A stretch of 54,073 bases of DNA from Ichthyophthirius multifiliis (lineage: Eukaryota; Ciliophora; Oligohymenophorea; Hymenostomatida), in NCBI RefSeq assembly GCF_000220395.1, contig NW_004086436.1:30256-84328 (forward strand), in the 5' to 3' direction. Every line of letters starts with the position of its first letter. Position 1 is the stretch's first letter. The notes under the pieces were generated by a model. It worked only from the letters and a program-made list of their open reading frames with translations, ran no database searches and had not been told where the DNA came from. Of this stretch, positions 1 through 13,237 are shown piece after piece. The position numbers and the translations under genes are program-made.

Positions 1-434
1 CTGAAGGATCAGTTCCTAAATATATTGTTGGTGATTATTTATATGTAAGAATCTAATTCTTAGATAACACCTATACAAACTACTTATAAGTCTAAACTGT
101 TAAATTCACTGATGACAGAGGTGTCTACAGTTATAACAAAAACACCTAATGGTGGTAAATCAATTAATAAAAAGGATTAGTTGATGTTAAAGTATTATTG
201 TGGTAACCTTAAGTAAATTGCAAAGTTGAAGTTACCTTAAAAATAACACTTTAACCCGATTCAAGACTTAGAGCTTTGTCTGCTGAAAGCACAACTGGTA
301 AAGTTACTAAATAAAATTTCTAAATCGAAGTTGCCTAATCTTCAACTAAAAACGCCTAATTAGAAAATAACTCTAGTTTTTCTGCAAAATTATTCTGCGG
401 TTTAATCTTAGCTGCCTTAGCTTTATTATTCTGA
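1..434 (+). CDS. 3' fragment of secreted/GPI-type surface protein gene (copy 1)
   Basis: The first base falls inside a codon; the frame opens at base 3 and stops at TGA 432-434. It encodes the last 143 residues of the same protein as the complete copy at 2058-3347, and over the shared stretch the DNA is identical. It ends in a short Ser/Asn-rich spacer and a hydrophobic tail (AKLFCGLILAALALLF), which looks like a GPI-attachment signal. The 5' part lies outside the window, so a full-length neighbour upstream is likely but not shown. Codon choice (TTC, GCC, CTC) is richer in G/C than in neighbouring genes, suggesting high expression. Function unknown. Confidence 0.85.
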
Positions 435-517
435 TTACATTAAAAATTAATAATATTTTTTATTTTATATTGTATTTCTTTTATAAGAAAATTTTAAAAT
501 ACATTTTAAAAGCATTT
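1..517 (+). repeat. direct repeat copy A, 517 bp
   Basis: Bases 1-517 match 2914-3430 with no difference or gap that I could find by eye. The repeat covers the C-terminal coding part plus 83 bp of 3' flank and stops abruptly after the shared string AAAAGCATTT. The left end is set by the window edge, so the true repeat may be longer. Confidence 0.93.
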
Positions 518-1024
518 TATTATTAATTATTTTATTTTACTTTATTTATAATAAATTTTATAATTATAAAAATAAGCATATATTAAATCAATTATTTAGC
601 ATAAAATAAGGTTATTAATAATAATAATGTTATTCATATCTTTAATTATTGATTAATATAAAAGAATAAATATTATATATATATATACATATGTATTTTA
701 AAAAAAAAGTTAATAAATAATTAAATGTTTTAATTGATATTCTATTTATTTTTAGAAGAAAATTTAATTTATTATTTATTTTTTAATAATAATATAAGTA
801 TTATATAAAAGAATCATTAATGTTATAATATAAAATTAAATTATTGTTAGAAAAATGTAAAAAGACAGAAATTATCTGTAAAGAAAAATAATAATTTAAT
901 TTAATATTCAAAATAAATAATAATAAAAACGAATTAGAAATTTATTAAATAGATAAATATTATATTTAATATTAAATATGTTATTAAAATTGTTTATGTA
1001 TATGTAAAAAATAAAATAAAATAG

Positions 1025-1057
<33 letters not shown>

Positions 1058-2057
1058 CATATATATTTTTTTAAATTCTCATTAATAAAAAAAATATTGC
1101 ATAATCAATAAATATATTATTAAAATCAAAATATCAAAATAAAATTTTATACATTTTAATATATATTTATTTTTATAAATAGTTCTAGATAAAATATTTA
1201 TAACATATGAATATTATATATATTAATATTTTTAAATAAAATTTCAATTTTTAAATTTATATTTCAAAAATATATTAATTATATAAATATTTATAAAGAA
1301 ATTATCATCAGTTTTTTTTAGAATATATTAATTATTCTATATATGATTTAATTTTTTATCTGCTAAATATTTTATAAGCATATTTTTAATTAAAAGATAA
1401 ATAATAATATTTTAATAATATTTTAATAACAAAAAAAATATAATTAAAAAATTAATATCTAAAAATTATTTAATTCAATAATAAATTAAACTATTAAATA
1501 TAATAATAAATATATATTATAAATAGATTTTATAAAATATATAAATATAATTTAATTTTAATTTGTAAACATTTATATTTTTGAAATTAGAATATATTTA
1601 TATTTATAAATATTTTTATTATTTTATTTATTTTTAAATAAATTTAAAATAATTTTTATTTTCTATAATTTAATATTATATAAACTATTAAGATGTTAAA
1701 AAATCAAATCATAATACTTTTGTTTGAAAAAAGTATTATTAATATATTATTATTATTGAAAAATTTATTGTTAGAAAATAATATAATATTTATATTTTAT
1801 TTTTAAAATTAATTAAAATAAAAATAGACAAAAAAAATTAATAAATAAATTTTTTAAATTTTAATATAACGCTAATAGAAAAAAAAGAAATTAATAAAAA
1901 TATTATTATTGATAAAATAACGAATAAATAAAAAATATTTATAATAGAACATTTAAAATATATAAAATAACGCAAAAAATTAATATAAAGAAAATTAAAA
2001 AAAAAATATATAATATATTAATAAAATAAAAAAAATATAAATAAAAAAATATTATTA
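518..2057. other. A/T-only intergenic region
   Basis: Almost pure A/T with short TA tracts (for example near 1027-1046). I see no ciliate-code coding signal. It separates the two tandem copies and should hold the promoter of the gene starting at 2058. No recognisable motif. Confidence 0.7.
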
Positions 2058-3347
2058 ATGAATAAAACATTATTATTATTGGTATTATTAGGATTAACTA
2101 CATTTGTATTAGCTGATGTTGTTATAGATACATCAGTATATGAAAAAGCTACTAAATGTCATGAAAGTTGTTTCTGTGAATAAACTGATACTAAATGTGC
2201 TGAATGCAATATTTGTACAAGTTGTAGACATCCAACTGCACATATTATTGAAAACAGTTATTGCGTATGTGACACACCTAGATATGTATAAGGAAGAACA
2301 AAAGAAGGATAATGGACTTGTGAAAAAGTTGTAAACCCTGTACCTGTTCGTAATTGTGAATGGCAATTATTCAACTAGATTTTCAATATGGTTATTGTAT
2401 CTAATTGTTATATTAGCACTAATGAAAACAATTAAAACACTGTAGTTGATGTCCTTTCTTACAATTGGTAAAGACTTTCTCTTTAATTAGATCCTGAATG
2501 CTAAAATGAATTAAATACTACTCTCTTATGGTCTCCCTCATGTGGTGATGATAAATCTTATGTTCCTCTTGATTCTAAATACTTCAAGCATGAATAAGGT
2601 ACTACCACCACTGTTTTCGAAGCTTCATTAATGGATATTTACAGTTTATCATCCAATTAACCTTAAGTTGGTGAAAGAAGTATCTTCTAAGTTATCTGCT
2701 TAGCTGTTTAATTATCTAATGCCTATGTTCCCATTAGATTACATAAATTCTAATTGAGAATCTTCACCAATAGAGATTAAGTTGAAGTCTTCCACTTAGA
2801 TGTTTCTAAATAAATAACTGATGGATGTGACAAAGGTTAATAATGTATTGTAGTTGCCAATTTAGATACTAGAGGTGATATCTGTACATCAGAAGCTTGT
2901 ACCGGATTCTTACCTGAAGGATCAGTTCCTAAATATATTGTTGGTGATTATTTATATGTAAGAATCTAATTCTTAGATAACACCTATACAAACTACTTAT
3001 AAGTCTAAACTGTTAAATTCACTGATGACAGAGGTGTCTACAGTTATAACAAAAACACCTAATGGTGGTAAATCAATTAATAAAAAGGATTAGTTGATGT
3101 TAAAGTATTATTGTGGTAACCTTAAGTAAATTGCAAAGTTGAAGTTACCTTAAAAATAACACTTTAACCCGATTCAAGACTTAGAGCTTTGTCTGCTGAA
3201 AGCACAACTGGTAAAGTTACTAAATAAAATTTCTAAATCGAAGTTGCCTAATCTTCAACTAAAAACGCCTAATTAGAAAATAACTCTAGTTTTTCTGCAA
3301 AATTATTCTGCGGTTTAATCTTAGCTGCCTTAGCTTTATTATTCTGA
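2058..3347 (+). CDS. Cys-rich secreted surface protein, likely GPI-anchored (copy 2, complete)
   Basis: Intronless 429-residue frame in the ciliate code. It begins with a signal peptide (MNKTLLLLLVLLGLTTFVLA). A Cys-rich segment follows at about residues 35-95 with spaced CxxC-like pairs, then a long globular region with moderate Cys, and a C-terminal Ser/Asn spacer plus hydrophobic tail typical of GPI addition. The first ATG after a long A/T leader is used. Cys spacing does not look like the immobilization-antigen CxxC repeats of Ichthyophthirius or Tetrahymena, and I do not recognise the family. The tandem partial copy upstream and the expression-biased codons suggest an amplified, abundant surface protein. 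Confidence 0.9.
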
Positions 3348-3430
3348 TTACATTAAAAATTAATAATATTTTTTATTTTATATTGTATTTCTTTTATAAG
3401 AAAATTTTAAAATACATTTTAAAAGCATTT
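2914..3430 (+). repeat. direct repeat copy B, 517 bp
   Basis: Second copy of the 517-bp repeat, offset 2913 bp from copy A. Sequences after 3430 and after 517 are unrelated, so the homology ends sharply 83 bp past the stop codon. Confidence 0.93.
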
Positions 3431-3878
3431 AATAATTATCTATTTTTTTTATACATATATATTTTTTAATATTCATTTGAATATTAAAAATATTTTGAAT
3501 ATTGATTATTTTATTTTATTTTTAATAAAAAACTTTAAATTAATTAAAATACAAATATGAATAAAGATTTTAAATTATTTTCTTTATAAGCTTAAAAAAT
3601 TATTTATTTTTTTCTAATAAAAAAATAAAAGCACTTTAATTTTATTAGATTAAATACAAATATACATAATATATGATTTACAAAAAAAAATAGTTTTTTA
3701 AATAAAATTTTTAAAAATATAAATATTAAAAAATATTTTATATATATTAGTTTTTTAAACATATATAATCTTTTTATAATAAATTATAAATATATTTATT
3801 TTATTTATATAAAAATTATTTAATAATTAAAATATATATATAAATATATTTTTTTTTTAATTTTAATTGATTTTATAG

Positions 3879-3915
<37 letters not shown>

Positions 3916-4040
3916 TTTATTTATATTAATAATATATTATTTATTCACATATAATATTAAAAAAATTATTTGTAAATTTTTTATATTAATAATAATATTT
4001 TTATATCAATAAAATAATGCATTTTTCATCAAATTTATTA
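3431..4040. other. A/T intergenic region between convergent genes
   Basis: Holds a long TA dinucleotide tract near 3882-3911 and otherwise plain A/T. It lies between the plus-strand surface gene and the 3' end of the minus-strand PAS gene. No signal recognised. Confidence 0.7.
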
Positions 4041-6033
4041 TCAATTTAAACTTTGTTTATTATTATTACGTAAATATATTTATAGATATTTATTTTACAT
4101 AATTAAATTAATATTGAACAATTAGAAATACTAATTACTATAATTTAACTAACTTTAATAGTTTTTAATCATGAATTTATTAATAAAAAAAAATAAAAAA
4201 AAAATTAATAAAATCTGTAGAATTAAAAGAATAGGATATAAATTTTAAGTAAAATCATAATAATCATTAATAACTTATTCAAAATAATTTTCTAATTCAA
4301 AAAATATTTTATAAAAGAACATTTAAGATTTTTAAATTTCGAAAGGTTTCCTATCATGTTATTATTATTCTAACAAATAATCATAAATTTTATCAAAATC
4401 TGTTAAATATATTTAATATAAATCTTTAACAAATTTCATATATTATTAAATAAATATTAATAATCCCTATTTAAAAATTCCATCTAATAATTATTCACAA
4501 TCATAATATAAATCTTATTATTAAAATTTAACATATTTTTTTCTAGAAATACATGCGTTTCCAAAAAGAATTCCCTTGAAATAATTTTCGTTAATTTCAT
4601 CATATTTTCTTTCCATTTATACACTTTTTAATAAATAAATTATATTTTGATTCAAAAAATCTTAAGTTTTCTCAATTAATATTTTTACGTTTTTCATTAA
4701 TTCACGTCTTAAAACTATTTAAGCTTATCGTTAATAAGTTAACCAAATTCTTAAATTATTCGATTAAATAACTGATATATTCCCTATTAATTCCGAAATA
4801 ATAGTCTTTTCTTTTAAAAGAATTTACATTTCTTTATCATAATTCGAGTTTATTTTAATTATTGCGACCGGGTTTATTAATAACAATAGTATAGCAAATT
4901 AAAAAATTATTATTTTTTTTTCAACTTTTGGAAAGTTTATAAAAGTTGAAATTGTCAAATTTGATTTTTTGTTTTATTTTTAAATTTAAACAATATCGGC
5001 TACAATATTAATTTATTAGTCTTTTGAAAAGGTTTTAATTTTCCGTAAATTTTAGTGTATTATTTCCATTTACTTATACATTATTTTAGGATTAAAAGTA
5101 CCTAAAAGCTTAAGAATTTTTATTTATTTATTTAATTTGATTATGTTAATACATATAATGATAAAAATTAGAATAATACAGGAAATTACAATAACGGAAA
5201 CATTTAAAATTAAATAATAGAAAACATTCTAACTTGTATCTATAGTCTATTTTATTTAATAATAATAAATTTTTTCAATGTAATTTTTAGTATTCATATA
5301 GTTTTCCCATAAAAATAAAGAAGAAGTTATTTTCGGGGCATCGCTTATATGAGTAAATTATAAATAATAATAATGATATGATAAAATTTAGTTTAATGTA
5401 CTGGATTATTTTACTTAAATAATTTCATCGTTTATAATATTAAATAAAGAAATTTCAATTTTATTTTCTTTTTGGAAGTCTATATTAGTATATTTATAAT
5501 TTTCTGTATATAAACTGATAAAAAAATCCTTCAATTATTTATAATTAATATCATATTCATTTTCTATTAATTTCTTCCAATAATTAAGATATTTATCATC
5601 TTAAATTTTAAAATAATTGTATTTTAGAACCAATTTAATATTATATATTTATACAAAAATATTATCTTAAAGGAAATTTCGAAAAAGAATGTTTATTTTT
5701 GAATAGCGTAGGTATAAATTTCGGAGTTATAATTAGTTATTCTAGTACATGAAAATTGTTACGAATATGGAAATTATAAAGGCGCATAAAAAGATATTGT
5801 TTATTATTCTAATCGCCTGTGAATTTTAATTTAAATTAAGTGTTTTAATTAAATTAAATTTTTAATTTATTTCAAATTTTTTATTATTATATGACTATTT
5901 GTATAAAATTAATTTATTTTTTACAGATAAATTTTATTTTTATAATTATTATTAAAAAAAATGGTTACTTATTAAACTTTCAGTTTAAATTTTATATTTA
6001 TTTAAGTAAAATATAATATTTTTATCTTCATTC

Positions 6034-6081
<48 letters not shown>

Positions 6082-9068
6082 TTACTATTTTTTATTTTTC
6101 TTTTTATTCTATTATAAATTTTTATTCTAAATCTTATTCAGTTTCAATAACTTCATTTTATGAAACTAAACAAATATCTTATTTGGAATTTTATTATATT
6201 GACATTTATGAATCTATATTTATGTTTTTTTGTATAATTGAATTTTTTGAAATTTACTAAGATAAATTTCTATATTTCTATCGCCTATTATATTTAGCTT
6301 CTAGATTAAAAATTACGTTTATTTAAAGTATATTTTAAATTAGTTATTATAAGTGTAAAAGTTATTAATTAATTAAACTCAAGTTGTCTATTTTTTGGTA
6401 TTTTTCGATTTCTATATAATATATTTAGTTGTTTTTATCATTTTTCATTACTTATAATTTAAAATTTATTAAATATACATTTTTTATGTATTGTTTTTCA
6501 GTTTATATTAGACTATTATATGATTACATATTTAATAATGAAAAGTTATTTAAAGAACATTTTTTAAATGTATTATATATTAAAAGTAAACTTTAAAATT
6601 GTTAATTGTATTTTTATAAGAAAATGATTACTTATAAAATCGGGATTGCATTTTAAATATTTATTTTTTATAAAGAATCTTATTATTATTTTATTTTTAA
6701 TTTAATTTTTTTTTTATTTTAATTTTTTACTTAAAGATGTGATTTATTTAAATATGTTTTCATATATGTTTTTTGTTATGTCAGTTATTTAATAATTTTA
6801 TCCTATAAAAATATATTAGTTTAATTATTCTTTTTTCATTATATTTGCATATATTCCGAAATCATTTTTAAATAATTCTATATTTAAAGTTATATATAAA
6901 CTTGTTACATAACCTTCTCCGTTTATTCCAAATACTTATCGTTATTCTATATATATTATAAAAAATAAAAAAGTATTTATATATATTTAATACCTTTTCC
7001 AAAATATTATAAAGTTCCTGAATTATAAATATTTAAAATTTTCTTATTATGTTAATCATGGAAACATTTAGGTATAATAAAATTTAAAGGCTTATTTATT
7101 ATATAGTTTTTATCTAAAAGAAATATTTTTTAGAAGTTTTAAGAAACTTTACTTATTTTAAAATCTTTATCTATTAAAGAAATGTAAATAACGCATTAGT
7201 TATTTGTAAAAAAATCTATTTTTTTTTTTTTCCCGAAATTTATTTATGGTTTTATTTTAAGACTTAAAATTTTTAATATAATATCTTCGATTTCTTATAA
7301 TTTTTTGCTTTAAGAATTTATTAATTTAAGAAAGGAGATTTATTCTTATATATTTATATATTATTTATATCGTATATCCGATTATTTATTAAGATGTATT
7401 AGGTTTATTTAATTTTAAGCTAATATATTATAATATATATATAATCCATTTAAAAAATCAGTGGTTTTTTCAATTAAATAATTAAGTTTTTCCTCAAATA
7501 TTAATACATCTTGCATTTATATATTTATATTTTATTAATTTTATTTATAAAAAATTAACTTGGCCTTATTTAATAATAAAAAAAGAAAATTTCTTTGTAA
7601 TATATTGAGTTTATTTTTTAAAAAAAGTTACTAATAAATTAAAATAATTGCTTTTATGGAATTTTTTTGTATATCAAGTAAAAATGAAATAAAGGAAAAA
7701 ATAAAACTAATTTTTAAAGAATTTTAATGAATTTTTTTTTCATATACATTTATAATGTAGGTTTTTAAATAAATTTCTTATTCTTCTTATTTTAGCAAAA
7801 TTTAGATTTTATCTTTTTCATTTTTAAATTATTAACAAAAACAAGTTATTTTTTCACAATTTTAATTATGGCTTATTCTTAGGTTTTCGAAAAATATTCC
7901 TTCTTTTTTAAAATAATAATTTAATGAAAATTTAAATTTTGAAAATATTTATCTAATAAAAATATCAAAATTAACAAAAGATACTTTTTCAAGGTTGTAT
8001 ATATTGTAAATGCTTTTTTTTAATTTTTTATTTATTCTAATTCCCATTGTTAATCCTAGAATTGTTAGTATTATTAGAAAAATTAAAAAATCTGTTTTCT
8101 ATTCTATTTAATGGAATGCAGTATTACCAATTAAAATATGTGCCTATATAAATGAAAATATTAATTGCATTTTATATATTTTATAGTGACAAAAAACAGG
8201 CCTTTTAATACATATGTAGAGTTTAAAAAAAGAAAAAAAAGAAAAAGAAAAGACTAAATTTATTAATTTAAATAATTATTAGATATTATTAAAATAATTA
8301 GTAAAGAATGTTAATATATTTGCCAATAAGATTATCTAATTTATAAATATTTATTAAATTAAAAAGAATAATCATAATCTATTAATATTATACACATTAC
8401 TATTTTTTATATAAAATATAAAAAAGATAATATATAAATTTATATATATGTTTATATGTAATAATTTATATATATATATATATTTCTATATTTAATATAA
8501 TTATAATTATTATAGTTTTTTTATATATATTTATTATACTAATTATTATGGTTAATACAATGTTTAAAATAGCTAAAATCATAAGTAAATTTAATCTTTC
8601 ATTTTTTTTAAAAATTATTATTTAAATATTTATAAAAGTATTAACTAATATATATTTATATATTATTAATATCAATTTTATTTTTTATAGAAAATAAGTG
8701 CAAGCATTTCTTATATTTTTTTTCTTAAATAATTTATATATCAGTGTTATTATACATATAAAAATAATTATTAATAGATTTATGATAAGAGAAATATAAA
8801 AATAAATATTATCTGATAAGTTTTATTCTAAAAAAATCTCAAAAAATCCTTTTATTTTTAATAATTCATTGAATTTAAGTATTATATTATAATTTTTGAG
8901 TTATAATATCATTTATTTTGTAAAAAAATAAGAAAATGTATTTGCAAATGATAGTTCTTGTATGCTTGAGAATATTAATAATAAAATACTAAGTAATTAG
9001 TTATTTATATGATTGCTATAAATTTATTAGATAAGGAAATTTAAATTTTCATTTTCATTTATATGCAT
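4041..9068 (-). CDS. multipass PAS-domain protein, Tmc-like ciliate family
   Basis: Spliced ciliate-code frame of 1585 residues, from ATG at 9068 to TGA at 4043-4041. Five introns restore one continuous frame: 8336-8400, 8202-8254, 6947-6993, 6679-6730 and 6033-6085 (47-65 nt, all GT...AG). The first ~480 residues hold many hydrophobic segments. A PAS-like region starts near residue 580 (VIYISLIDKDFKISKVSQNF, then IIPKCFHDQHNKKIL), with a second PAS-like stretch near 690 (GQNYQITDITKNIYENIF). The C-terminal half has further TM segments, one followed by KILKLLGTFNPKIMYKQME. This order (TM block, PAS, TM block) is what I know from large ciliate proteins related to Dictyostelium tiny-macrocyst proteins. 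A sensory or signalling role is inferred. Intron 6033-6085 contains an (AAT)n tract. Confidence 0.82.
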
Positions 9069-9473
9069 TTTTAAACAGAAATTAAGTTATATTATATATG
9101 ATAAATATTATAATAAATTTAATAAATTTATGTTCATAAATAAATAATTTTTTTTTTATTAATATAATTTAAATTATTATAGATTAATTAGTGAATAAAT
9201 TAAATAATTCAAAATAATTCATCATTTATATTTTTATATTATAATTATTTTATCTATAATATTAATCATTTTTATTTTGCATTTTATTTTAATTTAAAAA
9301 ATAAATTCAATATAGAAATAATTATAAATTTTAAATACATATAAATATAAATAAAATCTCGTTTTTTTATCATTAATTTAATATTTATTATATATAAAAA
9401 GTTATTATTTATATTTTTTAATTTATATATATTATGTCAAATAAATTAAGAAATCAAAATATTATATAATAAA
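9069..9473. promoter_or_regulatory. divergent intergenic region (PAS gene / kinesin)
   Basis: About 400 bp of A/T between the two start codons, so both promoters must lie here. No distinct motif is visible. Confidence 0.5.
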
Positions 9474-9963
9474 ATGAATAAAAAAAACTAATAAGAATCA
9501 ACAAATATAAGGGTTGTCTGTAGATGTAGACCTTTAAACAAATTAGAAATAGAATAAGGTGGTGAATGTTGTGTGAATATTATTAATGAGTAAAATATTT
9601 AAGTTTCTGTAAATAATATAATTATATATACAAATATATAATTTTTATAAAAATAAATAAATAAAAAGGTTGTTGGTGAAGATAAACCTCATGAATTTTG
9701 TTTTGATAGAGTATTTGCTTAAAATACGCAATAAATTTAAGTATTTAATGAAGTTGCAGTCCCTATATTAGAAAGTATTTAATAATAAGTTATTAATAAT
9801 AATTATTCTATATATTTATATTAAAAAAAGGTGTTATGAATGGTTATAATGGAACTATATTTGCCTATGGTCAAACTTCTTCAGGAAAAACGCATACAAT
9901 GGAAGTAAGTATTTTAAATACGTAAAAAAAAATATATATAATATAATAAAATAAGAAAAAAAG

Positions 9964-10007
<44 letters not shown>

Positions 10008-10996
10008 AAAATATGATGATCCTGAATTAAAAGGTAAAAAATGCACATATAAATTTATATATATATATATTAAAATTTTTTATTTAAATATTTTTAAATT
10101 TAGGTTTAATTCCTAGAATGATGGAAAGAATCTTTGAAATGATCGCTGAAGCTTCACAATAAATTGAATTTACAATAAAGGCAACATTTTTAGAAATATA
10201 TAATGAGAAAATCCACGACCTACTCGACCCAACGAAATCTAACTTAGCCATAAAAGAAGATAAAATAAAAGGAATATATGTATAAGATGCAACTGAAGCT
10301 TTTGTTTTAAAAACACATGATTTAATGAAAGTAATGAAATAAGGAGCTGAAAATCGTTCTGTAGCCGCAACTCGTATGAATGAGAACTCTTCAAGATCCC
10401 ATTCTATTTTTTTAATGACTTTAATTTAAAAAAATACAGAAAGTGATACTACAAAGTCAAGTAAATTGTATTTTGTAGATTTAGCTGGGAGCGAAAAAAT
10501 ATCGAAAACTAATGTTTCGGGTTAATAATTGGAAGAGGCAAAAAATATTAATAAGAGCTTAACTAGTTTAGGTATTGTAATTAATGCATTAACTTCAGAA
10601 AAAAAGATGTAAATTATATATAAATATATATATATATATAATATATATATATATATTATAATAAGGTTCATGTTCCTTATAGAGATTCTAAACTTACGAG
10701 AATTCTTTAAGAATCTTTAGGAGGAAATTCTAAAACTACTTTAATTATTGCTTGTTCTATGTGCTCGTATAATGATAAGGAAACTTTAGGTACACTAAGG
10801 TTTGGGTATAGGGCGAAGAGTATTAAAAATTAAGCGAAAGTTAATGAAGAAAAAAGTGCGAAAGAACTTATTTTATTATTGTAGAAAATGGAATTATAAG
10901 TTAAATATAAAGATGAGATTATTTAAACTTTATAAATTTAATTAGGATAATAAGATTTTATTGAAGGAAATAATAATAATAAATAATGTTATTATT

Positions 10997-11037
<41 letters not shown>

Positions 11038-13024
11038 CATAGTGTATATACATATATATATTTTTTTTTATATAGTTGCTGATTTAAAAATTTAGAATAA
11101 TAATTATAAATCAAATGTGGGATCTTCAAGGAAATTATTAGAATAACATATTGAGATTATTAAATTAAAGGAAAAAATTGATAAATTAGAAGGGGAAATT
11201 AAAGATTATGAAATGGAATTTGCAAATAAAGATGAAAAAATATTACAATTAAATAGCAAAAATAAAGGACTTTAAGAATAGATTTAATATATTTAAAAAA
11301 AATATGATGAGTAGATTAAATAATATGAAAATACTTTTTAGAATTATGCGAATTTTAATTTTTAAAAAGAAAATAAAAATATAGAAATCAAAAAAAATCT
11401 ATAAAAATTATAATCAGATTTAAATTACATTTTAATAGGTTGTTTTGACTCATAAAGTATTAAATATATAATTTTATTTTCTCATTTTTATATATATATA
11501 TTTAGATTTTGATTAAAATATATAAAAATAAATATAATAATCGATGTAAAAAACATAAGAATTTATAAGAAATTTAATAAATAGTCAAGATGATGAATTC
11601 TCATTTAAATTTGATGAAAATCAATAATAAAATATTGAAATATAAATATAATAAGAATTAAAATAATAAAAAAAAAATGATTTTTTTTATGAAAATATTT
11701 CATCTTCAGAAACAGAAGATATTATTGAAGATAATTTAATTTAGTAAAATTAATATAATTTTATTTAGGCGAAAAGGTTATCTTTAATTATAGAAAAAGA
11801 TGATGTAGAAGAAAATTAAAAAGATATTTAAGATATATTGAATGTAACATAAGTTTTTAAAGATAATGATAATCAAGACAATTAAAAAACAGAAATATAA
11901 TAATATATTATTGAATTGAAAAGATAAATTAGATGTCTAATATAAAATAATAAAGAAATGTAATAAAGCTTTTAAAATAATTAAGTATTTTTAGAATAAA
12001 GTATTTAAAAATATAAAAAAACCTAAAAATAAAATGAATAAAAATACACATTTAAAATTAAAGAATTATAATTAAAATATGATAATTAAATTTTAGATTT
12101 AGTAAAAATAAAAAATATATATAAAAATAATATAATAAATTATAATTAAATATATATATATATATATAAATATAAATATATATATATATTTATATTTATA
12201 TTTATATATATAATTATAATTATATATTTATATATTTATTAAGTCTGAAAAATTAAAATAATTAAAAAATTAAATTGAATCAAAAGAAAATATGATTTTA
12301 CAAAAAAATAATGATTTTTCTAATTTAAAAGTAGATTTTGAAAATTTAAGAAAGTATATATTTATTCCACTATATATATATATATATATATATAAATTTT
12401 TTATTTATATATAGAATAATTTAAACAAATTAACCTATATAAAAATTAGCCGAAGCTTAGTAAAAAATAAAAGAATTAATTACAAATAGGCAAATTTTAT
12501 TTAATGAACTTTTCGTAACTCGAAAAGAATTGGATGAAAAAGATATTCTTTTGAAATAAAAAATTGAATAGATTTAATAGATTTCGAAAACGATTAAAAA
12601 AACAGAAAATGAATACATATCTGTGAAATAAATTAATGAATTTTGTGTAACTCCAAGGTCTAATAAGACCAATTGTAATCAAAATGAACTTCCACATTAA
12701 TAGTCTATATCTTTAAAAGGACATATAATGCCTGCTTTAAGGGGAGGAGGAGGAAATATGAATAATTTTTAGAAAAATAACCAGTTTATTTTATAAACTG
12801 ATGATATAAAATAATAAAAAATGACTGAAATATCTAAAAGTATAAGAATTTTCGAAGAAAAAATGAAGAATATAGAAGATGAAGATACTATGAATAAAAA
12901 TGAAATTGAAAAAAAATTTAATAATATTGCATAGAATAAAATTAAATAAGATTAATTATAATAATAGTAATTTTAAAGTTCTTCTTAAGGATTATTTGGT
13001 TCTTTTAAAAAAATGTTTTTTTGA
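9474..13024 (+). CDS. kinesin heavy chain, kinesin-1-like
   Basis: Microtubule motor of about 955 residues in ten exons. The motor domain is N-terminal: [15 protein letters not shown] near residue 11, P-loop GQTSSGKT at 94-101, switch [10 protein letters not shown], switch II DLAGSE, and [19 protein letters not shown] long coiled coil follows, then a tail with the string [11 protein letters not shown], resembling the kinesin-1 IAK autoinhibitory motif. Introns: 9609-9668, 9775-9830, 9905-10005, 10034-10103, about 10609-10664, 10988-11075, 11457-11505, 12102-12243 and 12354-12414. The fifth does not fit GT...AG in phase: one extra G is needed to read KKMVHVPYRD. Motor placement plus the tail motif favour a cargo kinesin over a mitotic type. 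Confidence 0.95.
9968..10004 (+). repeat. poly-A tract (37 nt) inside kinesin intron 3
   Basis: An uninterrupted run of A ends directly at the AG acceptor where a pyrimidine-rich tract would normally sit. Confidence 0.9.
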
Positions 13025-13237
13025 AAAAAAATATAAAAAAAAAATTTTTTTTTTTATTTTTATATGTTTTTATTATTAATGTTTATTTTTATATTTAACA
13101 AAAAAAATTAAAATTAATTTTTATAATAGTATTTTTTTATAAAATTATATAATATTTTTTTATAAAAATATATTGTATTTAAACTAAAAATAATATAAAA
13201 TTAATTTATTTTATAAATAAAAAAATAAAAAAAAGAT

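Noticed and set aside
6033..6085. (AAT)n near 6037-6080 first read as poly-Asn coding sequence in the PAS gene.
   Set aside because: Frame analysis shows it lies inside a 53-nt GT...AG intron; coding through it would meet TGA codons.
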